Assembly: GCA_945888565.1 (NCBI GenBank) | Contig: CAMDAL010000035.1 | Span: 1 to 16,788, forward strand | From: Devosia equisanguinis | Lineage (GTDB): Bacteria > Pseudomonadota > Alphaproteobacteria > Rhizobiales > Devosiaceae | DNA: 16,788 nucleotides | Direction of reading: 5' to 3' | The notes under the pieces: generated by a model | The model's database searches: none | What the model was told of the DNA's origin: nothing | What the model saw: the letters and a program-made list of their open reading frames with translations, nothing else | Translations under genes and position numbers: made by a program | Part shown: piece by piece, positions 1 to 8,264 of the stretch | Position numbering within the stretch: the first letter of the stretch is position 1 | Layout of the letters: every line of letters begins with the position of its first letter

Positions 1-112
1 GGGAATTGAAGTCGCAATACGGGCACTTGGCGGCGCAGAACGGCCAGTGGACATAGACGCCGAACAGTCCGTTGGTGCGCGGATCGTGGGAATTGTGGCC
101 CTCAGTGCTCAA
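1..112 (-). CDS. hemW: Radical SAM protein HemW, N-terminal part (cut by window edge)
   Basis: Only the first 37 codons are present. The translation contains VYVHWPFCAAKCPYCDFNS, which carries the CxxxCxxC motif that binds the 4Fe-4S cluster of radical SAM enzymes, in the sequence context typical of HemW (formerly called a coproporphyrinogen III oxidase-like protein; now seen as a haem chaperone). The likely start is a TTG at 112-110, which overlaps the end of rdgB by 11 bases; no ATG or GTG lies in frame between it and the motif. The overlap and the shared strand suggest translational coupling in an rph-rdgB-hemW operon, an order common in Hyphomicrobiales. The family call rests on the cysteine motif and the neighbours; the exact start is uncertain. 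Confidence 0.85.
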   Translation of the reverse strand, partial: MSTEGHNSHDPRTNGLFGVYVHWPFCAAKCPYCDFNS

Positions 113-764
113 CCGCGCCTCCCAGAACATCGTTGACGAAGAGGCCAAAAGCGCGGGCGCGGTGGCTGAGGCCAACCTCGCCCGGTGCCCAGGAGTGCTT
201 CATTTCGGCCGGCATCTCGCCGAAGGTGATGTCAAAACCCTGCGGCATGAACACCGGGTCGAAGCCGTGGCCCCGCTCGCCGCGCGGCGGCCAGACGATG
301 GTGCCGTCGACCTTGCCGACATAGAGCTGGTCGCGACCATCCGGGTGGGCGAGGCACAGCGTGGCGTTGAAGGCGCCCTTGCGATCGCCCGGCTCAACGG
401 CGCCGGCTGCCTGCAGCGCATCCTCGACGCGGCGCATGCCGACGGCAAAGTCGCGGCCGTTTGGGGTTTCGGCCCAGTTGGCGGTGTAGACGCCCGGCTT
501 GCCGCCGAGCGCATCGATAGAGAGGCCCGAATCGTCGGCCAGCGCGATCAGCCCGGAGGCTTTTGCCGAGGCGTGCGCCTTGATCCGGGCGTTCTCGACG
601 AAGGTGGTGCCGGTCTCGTCGGGCTCGGGCAGGCCGAGTTCGCCGGCCGAGACGATATCGAGCCCGAACGGGGCCAGAAGTTCCTGGAATTCGCGCAGCT
701 TGCCCGCATTGTGGGTCGCCAGCACCAGCCGGTCGCCGCGCCGCAATGTGAGCTTGTCCGCCAT
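102..764 (-). CDS. rdgB: Non-canonical purine NTP pyrophosphatase (RdgB/HAM1 family)
   Basis: A 220-residue protein of normal family length. It hydrolyses dITP, XTP and ITP to monophosphates and so keeps deaminated purines out of DNA and RNA; it is cytosolic and metal dependent. Visible motifs are the N-terminal THNAGK (17-22) for substrate binding, the acidic ADDSGL segment (76-81) with the catalytic and metal-binding aspartates, GHGFDPVF (165-172), and LSHRARA near 199-205, which contacts the base. The ATG at 764 shares one base with the TAA stop of rph (TAATG arrangement), which strongly suggests translational coupling, and its 3' end overlaps hemW. Nothing is missing or truncated. Confidence 0.97.
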   Translation of the reverse strand: MADKLTLRRGDRLVLATHNAGKLREFQELLAPFGLDIVSAGELGLPEPDETGTTFVENARIKAHASAKASGLIALADDSGLSIDALGGKPGVYTANWAETPNGRDFAVGMRRVEDALQAAGAVEPGDRKGAFNATLCLAHPDGRDQLYVGKVDGTIVWPPRGERGHGFDPVFMPQGFDITFGEMPAEMKHSWAPGEVGLSHRARAFGLFVNDVLGGAVEH

Positions 765-1477
765 TACGCGAGTACCGCCTGTTGAATCGCCGTCAGTTCG
801 CCAATGCCTTTTTCGGCCAGCGTCATCAGGCTGTTGAGCTCGTCGCGGCTGAACGGCACCTGCTCGGCGGTGCCCTGGATTTCGACGAACTTGCCGCCGC
901 CGGTGAGCACGAAGTTGGCGTCGGTGTGGGCCTCGACATCCTCGAGATAGTCGAGGTCGAGCACCGGGGCGCCACGGTAGATGCCGCAGGAGATGGCAGC
1001 GACCGAATCACGCAGCACAACGCCCTTGGTGAGCTTGCGCTCCTCCAGCCAGCGGATCGCTTCGACCAGCGCCACGTAGGCGCCGGTGATCGAGGCCGTA
1101 CGGGTGCCGCCATCGGCCTCGAGCACGTCGCAGTCGATGGTGATCTGGTTTTCGCCCAGCGCCTGCATGTCGACGACAGCGCGCAGGGCGCGGCCGATCA
1201 GGCGCTGGATTTCCTGGGTGCGGCCGGTCTGCTTGCCGGCGGCAGCCTCGCGGCGGTTGCGGCTGTCGGTGGCGCGCGGCAGCATGCCGTATTCGGCGGT
1301 CACCCAGCCCAGACCCGAACCGCGCCGCCAGCTGGGCAGCGTGGTTTCGACCGAGGCGGTGACGAACACCTTGGTGCGCCCGAAGGTGACGAGGCAGCTG
1401 CCTTCGGCCTTGGGGGCGACATTGCGTTCAAGGGTCACGGCCCGCATCTCGTCAGGCTGGCGTCCGGATGGGCGCAT
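764..1477 (-). CDS. rph: Ribonuclease PH
   Basis: A phosphate-dependent 3'-5' exoribonuclease that trims tRNA precursors; it acts in the cytosol as a ring of six. The start chosen, MRPSGRQPDEMR, gives 237 residues, the normal length for the family; the frame is open 20 codons further upstream, but that extension is not conserved-looking. Typical segments are GWVTAEYGMLPRAT (57-70) and the GRTQEIQRLIGRALRA helix (85-100) with the arginine involved in phosphate binding. It is the first gene of the minus-strand run with rdgB and hemW. It is divergent from hrcA, with 97 bases between the two starts, so both promoters should lie in that gap. Confidence 0.97.
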   Translation of the reverse strand: MRPSGRQPDEMRAVTLERNVAPKAEGSCLVTFGRTKVFVTASVETTLPSWRRGSGLGWVTAEYGMLPRATDSRNRREAAAGKQTGRTQEIQRLIGRALRAVVDMQALGENQITIDCDVLEADGGTRTASITGAYVALVEAIRWLEERKLTKGVVLRDSVAAISCGIYRGAPVLDLDYLEDVEAHTDANFVLTGGGKFVEIQGTAEQVPFSRDELNSLMTLAEKGIGELTAIQQAVLA

Positions 1478-1515
1478 CAAATCACTCGATATAATTGGCG
1501 TTAACCGCCTCTTAA

Positions 1516-1527
1516 CCCTCGCGAGGG
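1516..1527. repeat. 12-base perfect palindrome in the rph/hrcA divergent gap
   Basis: CCCTCGCGAGGG reads the same on both strands and sits about midway between the rph and hrcA start codons. It could be an operator or may be a chance GC-rich palindrome. It does not resemble the CIRCE element (TTAGCACTC-N9-GAGTGCTAA) bound by HrcA. Confidence 0.35.
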
Positions 1528-1547
1528 GTGGGAACAAGCTTGCGGCG

Positions 1548-1576
1548 CTTGGCGGACCACCGCTTTCGGCCTAAAT
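1548..1576 (+). promoter_or_regulatory. Possible sigma-32-type promoter of hrcA-grpE
   Basis: CTTG at 1548-1551 is followed after 18 bases by CCTAAAT at 1570-1576. This matches the alphaproteobacterial heat-shock pattern (CTTG, about 17-18 bases, CYTATnT) except at one position of the -10 box, and the spacing is the same as in the dnaK promoter in this window. The -10 box overlaps the first ATG of hrcA, so transcription would begin near the second in-frame ATG (1584). It is a pattern match only. Confidence 0.35.
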
Positions 1577-2669
1577 GGTGAATATGGCAGATCGCGGAAG
1601 AGCTCCCGAAGACGTCCTGGCGGTCCTGAATTCCCGCAGCCAGGACATTTTTCGCAAGCTGGTTGAACGCTACCTCGAAACCGGCTCGCCCGTCGCCTCA
1701 CGCGACCTGGCTCGCATGCTGAGCACCGGGCTGTCGCCCGCCTCGGTGCGCAACGTCATGGCCGATCTGGAGGATCTCGGGCTGATCGCCGCCCCCCACA
1801 CGTCGGCGGGCCGCCTGCCGACGCAACAGGGGTTGCGCTTCTTCGTCGACGCCATGCTGGAGGTTGGGGCGGTCGACGAGGCGGAGAAGGCCCAGATCGC
1901 CCAGCAGATGCACGCACCCTCGGGGTCGAGTGGCATCGAGGAGCTGCTCACCGAAGCGAGCCAGCTGCTCTCGGGCCTCTCGCATGGCGCCGGCGTGGTG
2001 ATTGCGCATAAATCCGACCTCATCCTGAAGCACATCGAGTTCATCCGCCTCGATGCCGAGCGGGCCATGGTGGTGCTGGTGGGCGACGATGGCACGGTGG
2101 AGAACCGCGTGCTGCCGCTGCCGGCCGGCCTGACCGCCAGCACGCTGACGCAGGCGTCGAACTACCTGGCGCACCTGGCGGTCGGGCGAACGCTGGCCGA
2201 AACGCGCAAGGCGATCCAGCAGCAGCGCGAGGAAACGCTGCACGAACTCGACGAACTGAGCCGCAAGCTGGTGGAGGCCGGGCTGGCGACGCTGGCCGAT
2301 TCGGGCACCGCCTCGCCGCCGACGGTGATCGTGCGGGGGCGCGCCAACCTCATCAACGACACCATGGCGTCCGAGGAAATCCACCGGGTGCGACAGTTGT
2401 TCGACGAGCTGGAAAGCCGCGAGGGGCTGATCGACCTGCTCGGTGACGCCGAGAAGGCGCAGGGGGTGAAGATCTTCATCGGCTCGGAGAACAAGCTGTT
2501 CTCGCTCTCGGGATCGTCGGTGATTCTCTCGCCCTACAAGGACGCCAACCAGAAGGTGGTCGGTGTGCTCGGCGTCATCGGGCCGACGCGGCTGAATTAT
2601 GCCCGGGTTGTGCCGGTGGTCGACTATACGGCCAACGTCATCTCGTCGATCATGAGCCGCAAAGGCTGA
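1575..2669 (+). CDS. hrcA: Heat-inducible transcription repressor HrcA
   Basis: A 364-residue protein, close to the usual 340-370 of the family. HrcA represses chaperone genes by binding CIRCE operators, and its folding depends on GroEL. The N-terminal winged helix-turn-helix covers about residues 20-95, including GLSPASVRNVMADLEDLGLI and the HTSAGRLPTQQGLRFF segment typical of HrcA. The remainder is the GAF-like and dimerisation region, ending in a conserved GVLGVIGPTRLNYARVVP stretch. Two in-frame ATGs exist, at 1575 and 1584; I give the first, but the second could be used. grpE follows 96 bases downstream on the same strand. No CIRCE element is visible near this gene or near dnaK, so its targets (probably groESL) lie elsewhere. 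Confidence 0.96.
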   Translation: MVNMADRGRAPEDVLAVLNSRSQDIFRKLVERYLETGSPVASRDLARMLSTGLSPASVRNVMADLEDLGLIAAPHTSAGRLPTQQGLRFFVDAMLEVGAVDEAEKAQIAQQMHAPSGSSGIEELLTEASQLLSGLSHGAGVVIAHKSDLILKHIEFIRLDAERAMVVLVGDDGTVENRVLPLPAGLTASTLTQASNYLAHLAVGRTLAETRKAIQQQREETLHELDELSRKLVEAGLATLADSGTASPPTVIVRGRANLINDTMASEEIHRVRQLFDELESREGLIDLLGDAEKAQGVKIFIGSENKLFSLSGSSVILSPYKDANQKVVGVLGVIGPTRLNYARVVPVVDYTANVISSIMSRKG

Positions 2670-2688
2670 GGCGGAAAACAAGCAAGGG

Positions 2689-2717
2689 TTGAATCTTCCG
2701 CCCCATTGTCCGATATC
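2689..2717 (+). promoter_or_regulatory. Possible housekeeping promoter before grpE
   Basis: TTGAAT (2689-2694) is followed after 17 bases by GATATC (2712-2717), the latter inside the perfect palindrome CCGATATCGG (2710-2719). The -10 match is weak (3 of 6). It would let grpE be transcribed apart from hrcA. Confidence 0.2.
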
Positions 2718-2730
2718 GGGGCCAGTTCCC

Positions 2731-2753
2731 GCCGCCACAGGCGGCCTATTTTT
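2731..2753 (+). terminator. Terminator-like hairpin between hrcA and grpE (possible attenuator)
   Basis: A perfect GCCGCC-ACA-GGCGGC hairpin (2731-2745) is followed by CTATTTTT and lies only 12 bases before the grpE ATG. Upstream, GGCGGAA (2670-2676) can pair with TTCCGCC (2696-2702), and the CCGCC of that segment (2698-2702) could instead pair with GGCGG of the terminator stem (2740-2744), so exclusive structures are possible. Whether it ends or modulates transcription is inference. Confidence 0.4.
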
Positions 2754-2765
2754 CCCAGGCCAGTG

Positions 2766-3386
2766 ATGAACGACGATACCAGCAAGCCCGAGGACAACAA
2801 GCCGACGCCCGAGGCCGCGAACGATGCCGCGCCCGACATGCAGGCCGACGCCACCAACGACGCCGAGGCCGATCCGGTGGAGACCCTGCGGGCCGAGAAC
2901 GCCGAGCTGCGTGACCGTCTGCTGCGCTCGGTCGCCGACATGGAGAACCTGCGCAAGCGCACCGAGCGTGAGATCGGCGATACCCGCTCCTACGCCATCG
3001 CCGGCTTCGCCCGCGACATGCTGACGGCGACCGATTCGCTCAGCCGCGCCCTGATGATGCTGCCGCACGAGGCCCGCGAAGCCGCCGACGCGACCACCAA
3101 GTCGCTGATCGAAGGCATCGAGATGACCGAGCGCGAGATGCAGCGGCTGCTCGCCAAGCACGGCGTCAAGCCGATCGAGGCCGAGGGCCAAAAATTCGAT
3201 CCGCACAAGCACCAGGCGATGTTCGAGGTCCCCGACCCGACCCGCCCGGAAGGCACGGTCGTTCAGGTGGTGCAGGCAGGCTTCGCTATCGGCGACCGCG
3301 TCCTCCGCCCAGCCATGGTCGGCGTCGCCAAGGGCGGCGGCGCAACAGGCCAGCCTGCCGAAGGCAGCATCGACAAGAGCGTGTAA
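2766..3386 (+). CDS. grpE: Nucleotide exchange factor GrpE
   Basis: GrpE dimers release ADP from DnaK and so pace the DnaK-DnaJ chaperone cycle in the cytosol. The 206-residue protein has an acidic, disordered N terminus (1-36), a long coiled-coil helix (about 38-80, VETLRAENAELRDRLL and following), and the C-terminal beta domain with the GrpE signature (about 144-190, from FDPHKHQAMF to RPAMVGVAKG). The ATG at 2766 was chosen over a TTG at 2706 because the shorter form starts with the usual acidic tail and the extra 20 residues overlap the hairpin leader. It is the second gene after hrcA and is closed by a strong terminator. Confidence 0.96.
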   Translation: MNDDTSKPEDNKPTPEAANDAAPDMQADATNDAEADPVETLRAENAELRDRLLRSVADMENLRKRTEREIGDTRSYAIAGFARDMLTATDSLSRALMMLPHEAREAADATTKSLIEGIEMTEREMQRLLAKHGVKPIEAEGQKFDPHKHQAMFEVPDPTRPEGTVVQVVQAGFAIGDRVLRPAMVGVAKGGGATGQPAEGSIDKSV

Positions 3387-3407
3387 GGTTCGGAGCTCCG
3401 GGAAACG

Positions 3408-3433
3408 AAAAAGGGCGCTCCAGCGCCCTTTTT
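3408..3433. terminator. Bidirectional intrinsic terminator after grpE
   Basis: Perfect stem AAAAAGGGCGCT/AGCGCCCTTTTT with a short loop. It has a T-run in both directions, so it can stop grpE on the plus strand and the GFA gene, whose stop codon is at 3441, on the minus strand. Confidence 0.93.
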
Positions 3434-3440
3434 GGTGGGC

Positions 3441-3833
3441 CTAGAACCACATATCCCGGACCTTGCGACCATCGCGCGCTATGCCGGTGAAGGTATCAAG
3501 ACCGTCGAAGTGGTCGATGGGGAGGCCGGCCACCGTCTCCGGGTCGGCGAGCCGCACATTGACCGCCATCCGTCGACGCCCGTCGTGGCCTACCGAAATG
3601 CTGCGCCAGTAGGCGACGCAGCCGCAGGCAGCGCAGAAATGAAAGGCGAGGCCAGCTTCGCCGCGCATGTATGTGCTTGTTGCTCCCGTGGCCGAAACAT
3701 CAATTCCTTCATGGCCGTAAATCCACAGCGCACCATAACGCCGGCAAACCGTGCAGTTGCACGAGGTCGCGCCGTCGGGCTTCGCTTCGAATCGCCAATG
3801 AACCGCGCCGCAGTGGCAACTACCTTCAAGCAT
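3441..3833 (-). CDS. GFA-family (CENP-V/GFA domain) zinc-binding protein
   Basis: A 130-residue single-domain protein. Zinc-ligand cysteines are visible in order: SCHCGAV (C6, C8), CNCTVC (C27, C30) and HFCAACGC (C67, C70, C72). This is the pattern of the family named after the glutathione-dependent formaldehyde-activating enzyme. The specific substrate of this member is unknown, and most family members are not proven Gfa enzymes. The ATG at 3833 is preferred because a GGAG motif lies seven bases upstream; the ATG at 3839 is too close to that motif. It is the last gene of the minus-strand cluster, 59 bases after the small secreted protein gene, and ends at the shared terminator. Confidence 0.85.
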   Translation of the reverse strand: MLEGSCHCGAVHWRFEAKPDGATSCNCTVCRRYGALWIYGHEGIDVSATGATSTYMRGEAGLAFHFCAACGCVAYWRSISVGHDGRRRMAVNVRLADPETVAGLPIDHFDGLDTFTGIARDGRKVRDMWF

Positions 3834-3892
3834 TCTCATTCTCCACAAATGAAGACGAGGCCGGATTGCCGGAGAGCGGCCCTCTCGAGGCG

Positions 3893-4240
3893 CTACGGCG
3901 TTACCAGAATTGGACAATCGGTCGTCACGTCGTGCGGCGCCTGCGGCGAGTCGATCTCTTCGAGAACTCGTTCGGCGTACGACTCGATAAGTGCCCCGGT
4001 GCCATCGGCATCGAGGCCTGAGGCAGCAAGGAGAGTTGCGGCGCGGTCGAGCAGTTGGTCGGACCATTGCTGATAATCGTCGGACTCGGTGGCGTTGCCG
4101 GCGTCGGCGGCATCGGCGGCGAGCCAGTAGAAGGCGCTGCCGCACCAGAGCAGACGCTCGGCTTCGGGCGGAACGTCGTCGGCCGCCCGCACCGGGGCGA
4201 CGACCGAAACCAGAAGCAGCACCAGCAACAGGCAGCGCAT
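3893..4240 (-). CDS. Small secreted protein of unknown function, WCGxAF paralogue 1
   Basis: A 115-residue protein with a clear signal peptide (hydrophobic core at about 3-17, likely cleavage near VRA-AD). The mature part is acidic and probably helical, begins with DVPPEAERLLWCGSAFYWLA and has only two cysteines, C33 and C109, which could form a disulfide in the periplasm. The opening segment closely matches the protein encoded at 4900-5262 (VPPxAERxLWCGxAF), and both have a late Asp-Cys, so the two are paralogues. It starts 11 bases after the nicotinamidase stop, and its ribosome site (GAGG) overlaps that stop codon, so it is almost certainly co-transcribed with it. I do not recognise a named family. 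Confidence 0.8.
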   Translation of the reverse strand: MRCLLLVLLLVSVVAPVRAADDVPPEAERLLWCGSAFYWLAADAADAGNATESDDYQQWSDQLLDRAATLLAASGLDADGTGALIESYAERVLEEIDSPQAPHDVTTDCPILVTP

Positions 4241-4251
4241 GGGATGTTTCC

Positions 4252-4884
4252 TCAGGCGATGTCGCCGGCGACGATGCGGTTGACGCCGGCCGCGTTCATG
4301 TCAGCCCAGGCCTGGGCCAGCGACCCGCCGTTGTCGATGGCGCGGCAGGCATCTTCGATCACATAGGTCTCGAAGCCCGCAGCGCGGGCATCGAGTGCGG
4401 TCCAGGCGACGCAGAAATCGGTGGCGAGGCCGACGACGAACAGCCGCCGGATACCCCGCTCCCGCAGGTAGCCCTCGAGGCCGGTCTTGGTCTTGCGATC
4501 CGCTTCCTCGAAGCCCGAGTAGCTGTCGATCACCTCGTGATAGCCCTTGCGGATGGTCAGCTGGCTGTGCGGCAGCTCGATATCCTTCGAGAACTGCGCC
4601 CCATGGGTGTCCCACACGCAGTGGTCGGGCCACAGCACCTGTGGGCCATAGGGGAGGCCGATCACGTCGAAGGGCTGGGTGCCCGGGTGGCTCGAGGCAA
4701 AGGATATGTGGCCGGGCGGGTGCCAGTCCTGCGTCATCACGACGTTGTCGAAGCGGCGGCCGAGCCGATTGATCGGGATGATGATCTCGTCGCCGCCGGT
4801 GACGGCCAGGCTGCCGCCCGGCAGGAAATCGTATTGCAGGTCGACTACGAGCAGGAGATCGTCGGGGCGCGGGGTGATCGGCAT
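4252..4884 (-). CDS. pncA: Nicotinamidase (pyrazinamidase), isochorismatase fold
   Basis: Converts nicotinamide to nicotinate and ammonia in the NAD salvage pathway. The 210-residue protein shows the cysteine-hydrolase triad: D15 in LLVVDLQYDFLPGG, K113 in IRKGYHE, and C158 in GLATDFCVAWTALDA. Metal-site residues lie in QDWHPPGHISFA (D53, H55, H59), with a further histidine at 88 (WPDHC). The length and all key residues are normal for proteobacterial PncA. It is preceded by GGAG four bases before the ATG and starts 15 bases after the stop of one secreted paralogue and just before the other. That sandwich is unusual and no functional link is known. Confidence 0.94.
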   Translation of the reverse strand: MPITPRPDDLLLVVDLQYDFLPGGSLAVTGGDEIIIPINRLGRRFDNVVMTQDWHPPGHISFASSHPGTQPFDVIGLPYGPQVLWPDHCVWDTHGAQFSKDIELPHSQLTIRKGYHEVIDSYSGFEEADRKTKTGLEGYLRERGIRRLFVVGLATDFCVAWTALDARAAGFETYVIEDACRAIDNGGSLAQAWADMNAAGVNRIVAGDIA

Positions 4885-4899
4885 GAGGCTCCAGTCTTC

Positions 4900-5262
4900 C
4901 TATTGCCCGAGCAGGGCTTTGCAATCTTCGAAACTGGGCGACTGGTCGCTGTCGTTCCAGCTGCCGCCATTGACGACGCGGGACACGCTGGCCTCCAGCT
5001 TCTGCCGGTAGGCGAGGAGGGCCGGGTCGGAGTAGCCCGACTCAAGATAGATCGGCAGCGCGCGCTGAATGAGGCGGTGTGCGCCCTCTACATAAGGCTC
5101 TGCCATGGCAAGCTTTTCGGGCGAAGCGTCGGCCGGCTCGTCGGCCACCATCAGTTCGAACGCCGTACCGCACCAGAGATCGCGTTCGGCATCGGGCGGG
5201 ACCTCCTGCGCGAGGGCGGCAACAGGCGCGAGAACCAGCAGGAGAGCGGGCAGGTAGCGCAT
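4900..5262 (-). CDS. Small secreted protein of unknown function, WCGxAF paralogue 2
   Basis: A 120-residue protein with a signal peptide (MRYLPALLLVLAPVAALA, likely cut after ALA-Q). The mature part begins EVPPDAERDLWCGTAFELM and has two cysteines, C31 and C114, matching the positions in the paralogue at 3893-4240. The frame is open further upstream, with another ATG at 5277, but the start at 5262 gives a standard signal peptide and the same MR(C/Y)L opening as the paralogue; neither start has a strong ribosome site. It is the first gene of the minus-strand cluster, divergent from the secreted protein gene at 5460. A TAAAAT box (5295-5300 region, read on the minus strand) may be its -10 element, with no clear -35. 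Function unknown. Confidence 0.78.
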   Translation of the reverse strand: MRYLPALLLVLAPVAALAQEVPPDAERDLWCGTAFELMVADEPADASPEKLAMAEPYVEGAHRLIQRALPIYLESGYSDPALLAYRQKLEASVSRVVNGGSWNDSDQSPSFEDCKALLGQ

Positions 5263-5301
5263 CGGCAAGTCAATCATCCCGGTCGTCAGCATCCGATTTT
5301 A

Positions 5302-5327
5302 GACCACAAGGGGTAAACGGACCACAA
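5302..5327. repeat. Direct repeat GACCACAA in a divergent intergenic region
   Basis: GACCACAA occurs at 5302-5309 and again at 5320-5327, so the copies are 18 bases apart, on the same face of the helix or nearly so. The second copy lies inside an inverted repeat AAACGG...CCGTTT. The position, upstream of two divergent genes for secreted proteins, would suit a regulator site, but that is only inference. Confidence 0.3.
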
Positions 5328-5459
5328 CCGTTTGCCACTTCGAGAGAGCGGCAGAAGCATTGGCTAACCAGTCGCGCAGCCAGTCTTGAAGCGAAATCGG
5401 CTAAAATGCTAGGCACGCCCGGTGGTCCGGCTGTTCGGAACACATCATGGGGGATTCCT

Positions 5460-5795
5460 TTGAATCTGAAGATTTGCGGCGTGCTCGCCGCCATCGGCCT
5501 CGCGGCCACGCCTGCGGCCTCGTTTGCCGAAGACCTGACTTTCGTCCTCACCAACGCCTCATCCTACCCGATCAAGAGCTTCTTCAGCTCGCCCGCCGAC
5601 GTGGACAACTGGGAAGAATACGTGTTCGGCGAAAACTACCTGCCGTCGGGCAACCAGGTGAACGTCACCATAGGTGATGGCCGCGAGCAGTGCATCTACG
5701 ACCTGAAGTTCGTGCTCGAGGACGATTCCGAGTTCATCGAGAGCGGCGTCGATCTGTGTGAACTGGGCGAGTACACACTGTCGGATTCGCAGTAG
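5460..5795 (+). CDS. Small secreted protein, Trp/Cys-containing beta-type domain, unknown function
   Basis: A 111-residue protein. A TTG start at 5460 is preferred because GGGGGA lies five bases upstream and the product begins with a good signal peptide (about 1-23, cleavage likely after SFA-ED). The ATG at 5447 is in another frame and leads to a short unlikely product. The mature part has a pattern I have seen in small periplasmic alphaproteobacterial proteins: an Asn-rich start (TNASSYPIKSFFSSP), a conserved-looking Trp (W51), a Leu-Pro-Ser-Gly turn, then GREQCIYDLKFV and VDLCEL, with C78 and C100 able to form a disulfide. No catalytic motif is visible. It is a single gene, divergent from the pncA cluster and followed by the dnaK promoter region. 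Confidence 0.75.
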   Translation: MNLKICGVLAAIGLAATPAASFAEDLTFVLTNASSYPIKSFFSSPADVDNWEEYVFGENYLPSGNQVNVTIGDGREQCIYDLKFVLEDDSEFIESGVDLCELGEYTLSDSQ

Positions 5796-5895
5796 GCGGC
5801 CAGAGGGCCAGCAGCGCTCCCCAAAACACCGGGCCGGCGCTCCCCAGGGGACATGCCGGCCTGACCAACGTGCCTCCGGAATTTCCGACAGCCAG

Positions 5896-5926
5896 CTTGC
5901 ACCCCCCCAGACCCCCTCCTATATAG
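5896..5926 (+). promoter_or_regulatory. Sigma-32 (RpoH) heat-shock promoter of dnaK
   Basis: CTTGCA (from 5896) is followed, 18 bases after CTTG, by CCTATATAG (from 5918). This is an excellent match to the alphaproteobacterial RpoH consensus (CTTG, about 17-18 bases, CYTATnT). Transcription should begin near 5931, giving a leader of about 120 bases before dnaK. Confidence 0.85.
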
Positions 5927-5930
5927 CCCT

Positions 5931-6052
5931 CAAGGCCCGGTAACGGGTCAATCGAAGTTTATCTCAACAACGGGAATCCGGACTCCCGGCCACGGGGTCA
6001 AGGAACTGCCGACAGGGGTTCCATCCGGTTTCGCCAGACAAAGAGGCAGGAC
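5931..6052 (+). other. Structured 5' leader of dnaK mRNA
   Basis: Between the predicted transcription start and the dnaK ATG there are three short stems: CCCG-GTAA-CGGG (5936-5947, a GNRA-type tetraloop), CGGGA...TCCCG (5971-5988) and GGAAC...GTTCC (6002-6022). The ribosome site is the AGAGGCAGG at 6042-6050. No match to the ROSE thermometer class is evident by eye; a regulatory role is inference. Confidence 0.35.
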
Positions 6053-7960
<1,908 letters not shown>

Positions 7961-7979
7961 TCCTGACGGCGTGAATTGC

Positions 7980-8007
7980 GAAAGGCCCGGAGCGATCCGG
8001 GCCTTTC
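7980..8007 (+). terminator. Intrinsic terminator after dnaK
   Basis: Perfect stem GAAAGGCCCGGA/TCCGGGCCTTTC with a GCGA loop, 19 bases after the dnaK stop. The stem ends in A/T pairs, giving a CCTTT tail. It should separate dnaK transcription from the downstream hydrolase and dnaJ. Confidence 0.88.
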
Positions 8008-8056
8008 TGCATTTCGGCGGTCATCTTCTGACGCTCTCCGGAAGACGACAATCCGG

Positions 8057-8083
8057 CGTGTCACGTGAATCCCCGACGGGGAT
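8057..8083. repeat. TCACGTGA core with adjacent inverted repeat
   Basis: The stretch holds TCACGTGA (8061-8068), a weak parS-like match (12 of 16 positions of TGTTTCACGTGAAACA), followed by the inverted repeat ATCCCC-GAC-GGGGAT (8069-8083). It lies in the 257-base gene-free stretch between the dnaK terminator and the hydrolase gene. I see nothing else of note in that stretch. Confidence 0.3.
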
Positions 8084-8264
8084 GGCGGTGCCCCGTCATC
8101 TCGAAATGGCCATTGGACTGCCCAACTCTCTTCACATCGAGCGCTACAGTCGGCGGTCTTCGAGAGGGGTGCCCGAACCGTCAGCGGCGGGGCGCCTGCG
8201 GGGGGATGTGCGGGTCTGGGGTCGGACCGTGGCATCCGGGTTGGCAATTGAAGAGGACTTCGCC

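Noticed and set aside
1478..1574. CIRCE operator (TTAGCACTC-N9-GAGTGCTAA) near hrcA or dnaK
   Set aside because: I looked for both half-sites upstream of hrcA, grpE, dnaK and dnaJ and found none; HrcA targets are probably elsewhere in the genome.
3840..4145. Arginine-rich extension of the GFA frame
   Set aside because: It overlaps the coding region of the secreted paralogue in another frame and has no family similarity; the real domain begins at the ATG near 3833.
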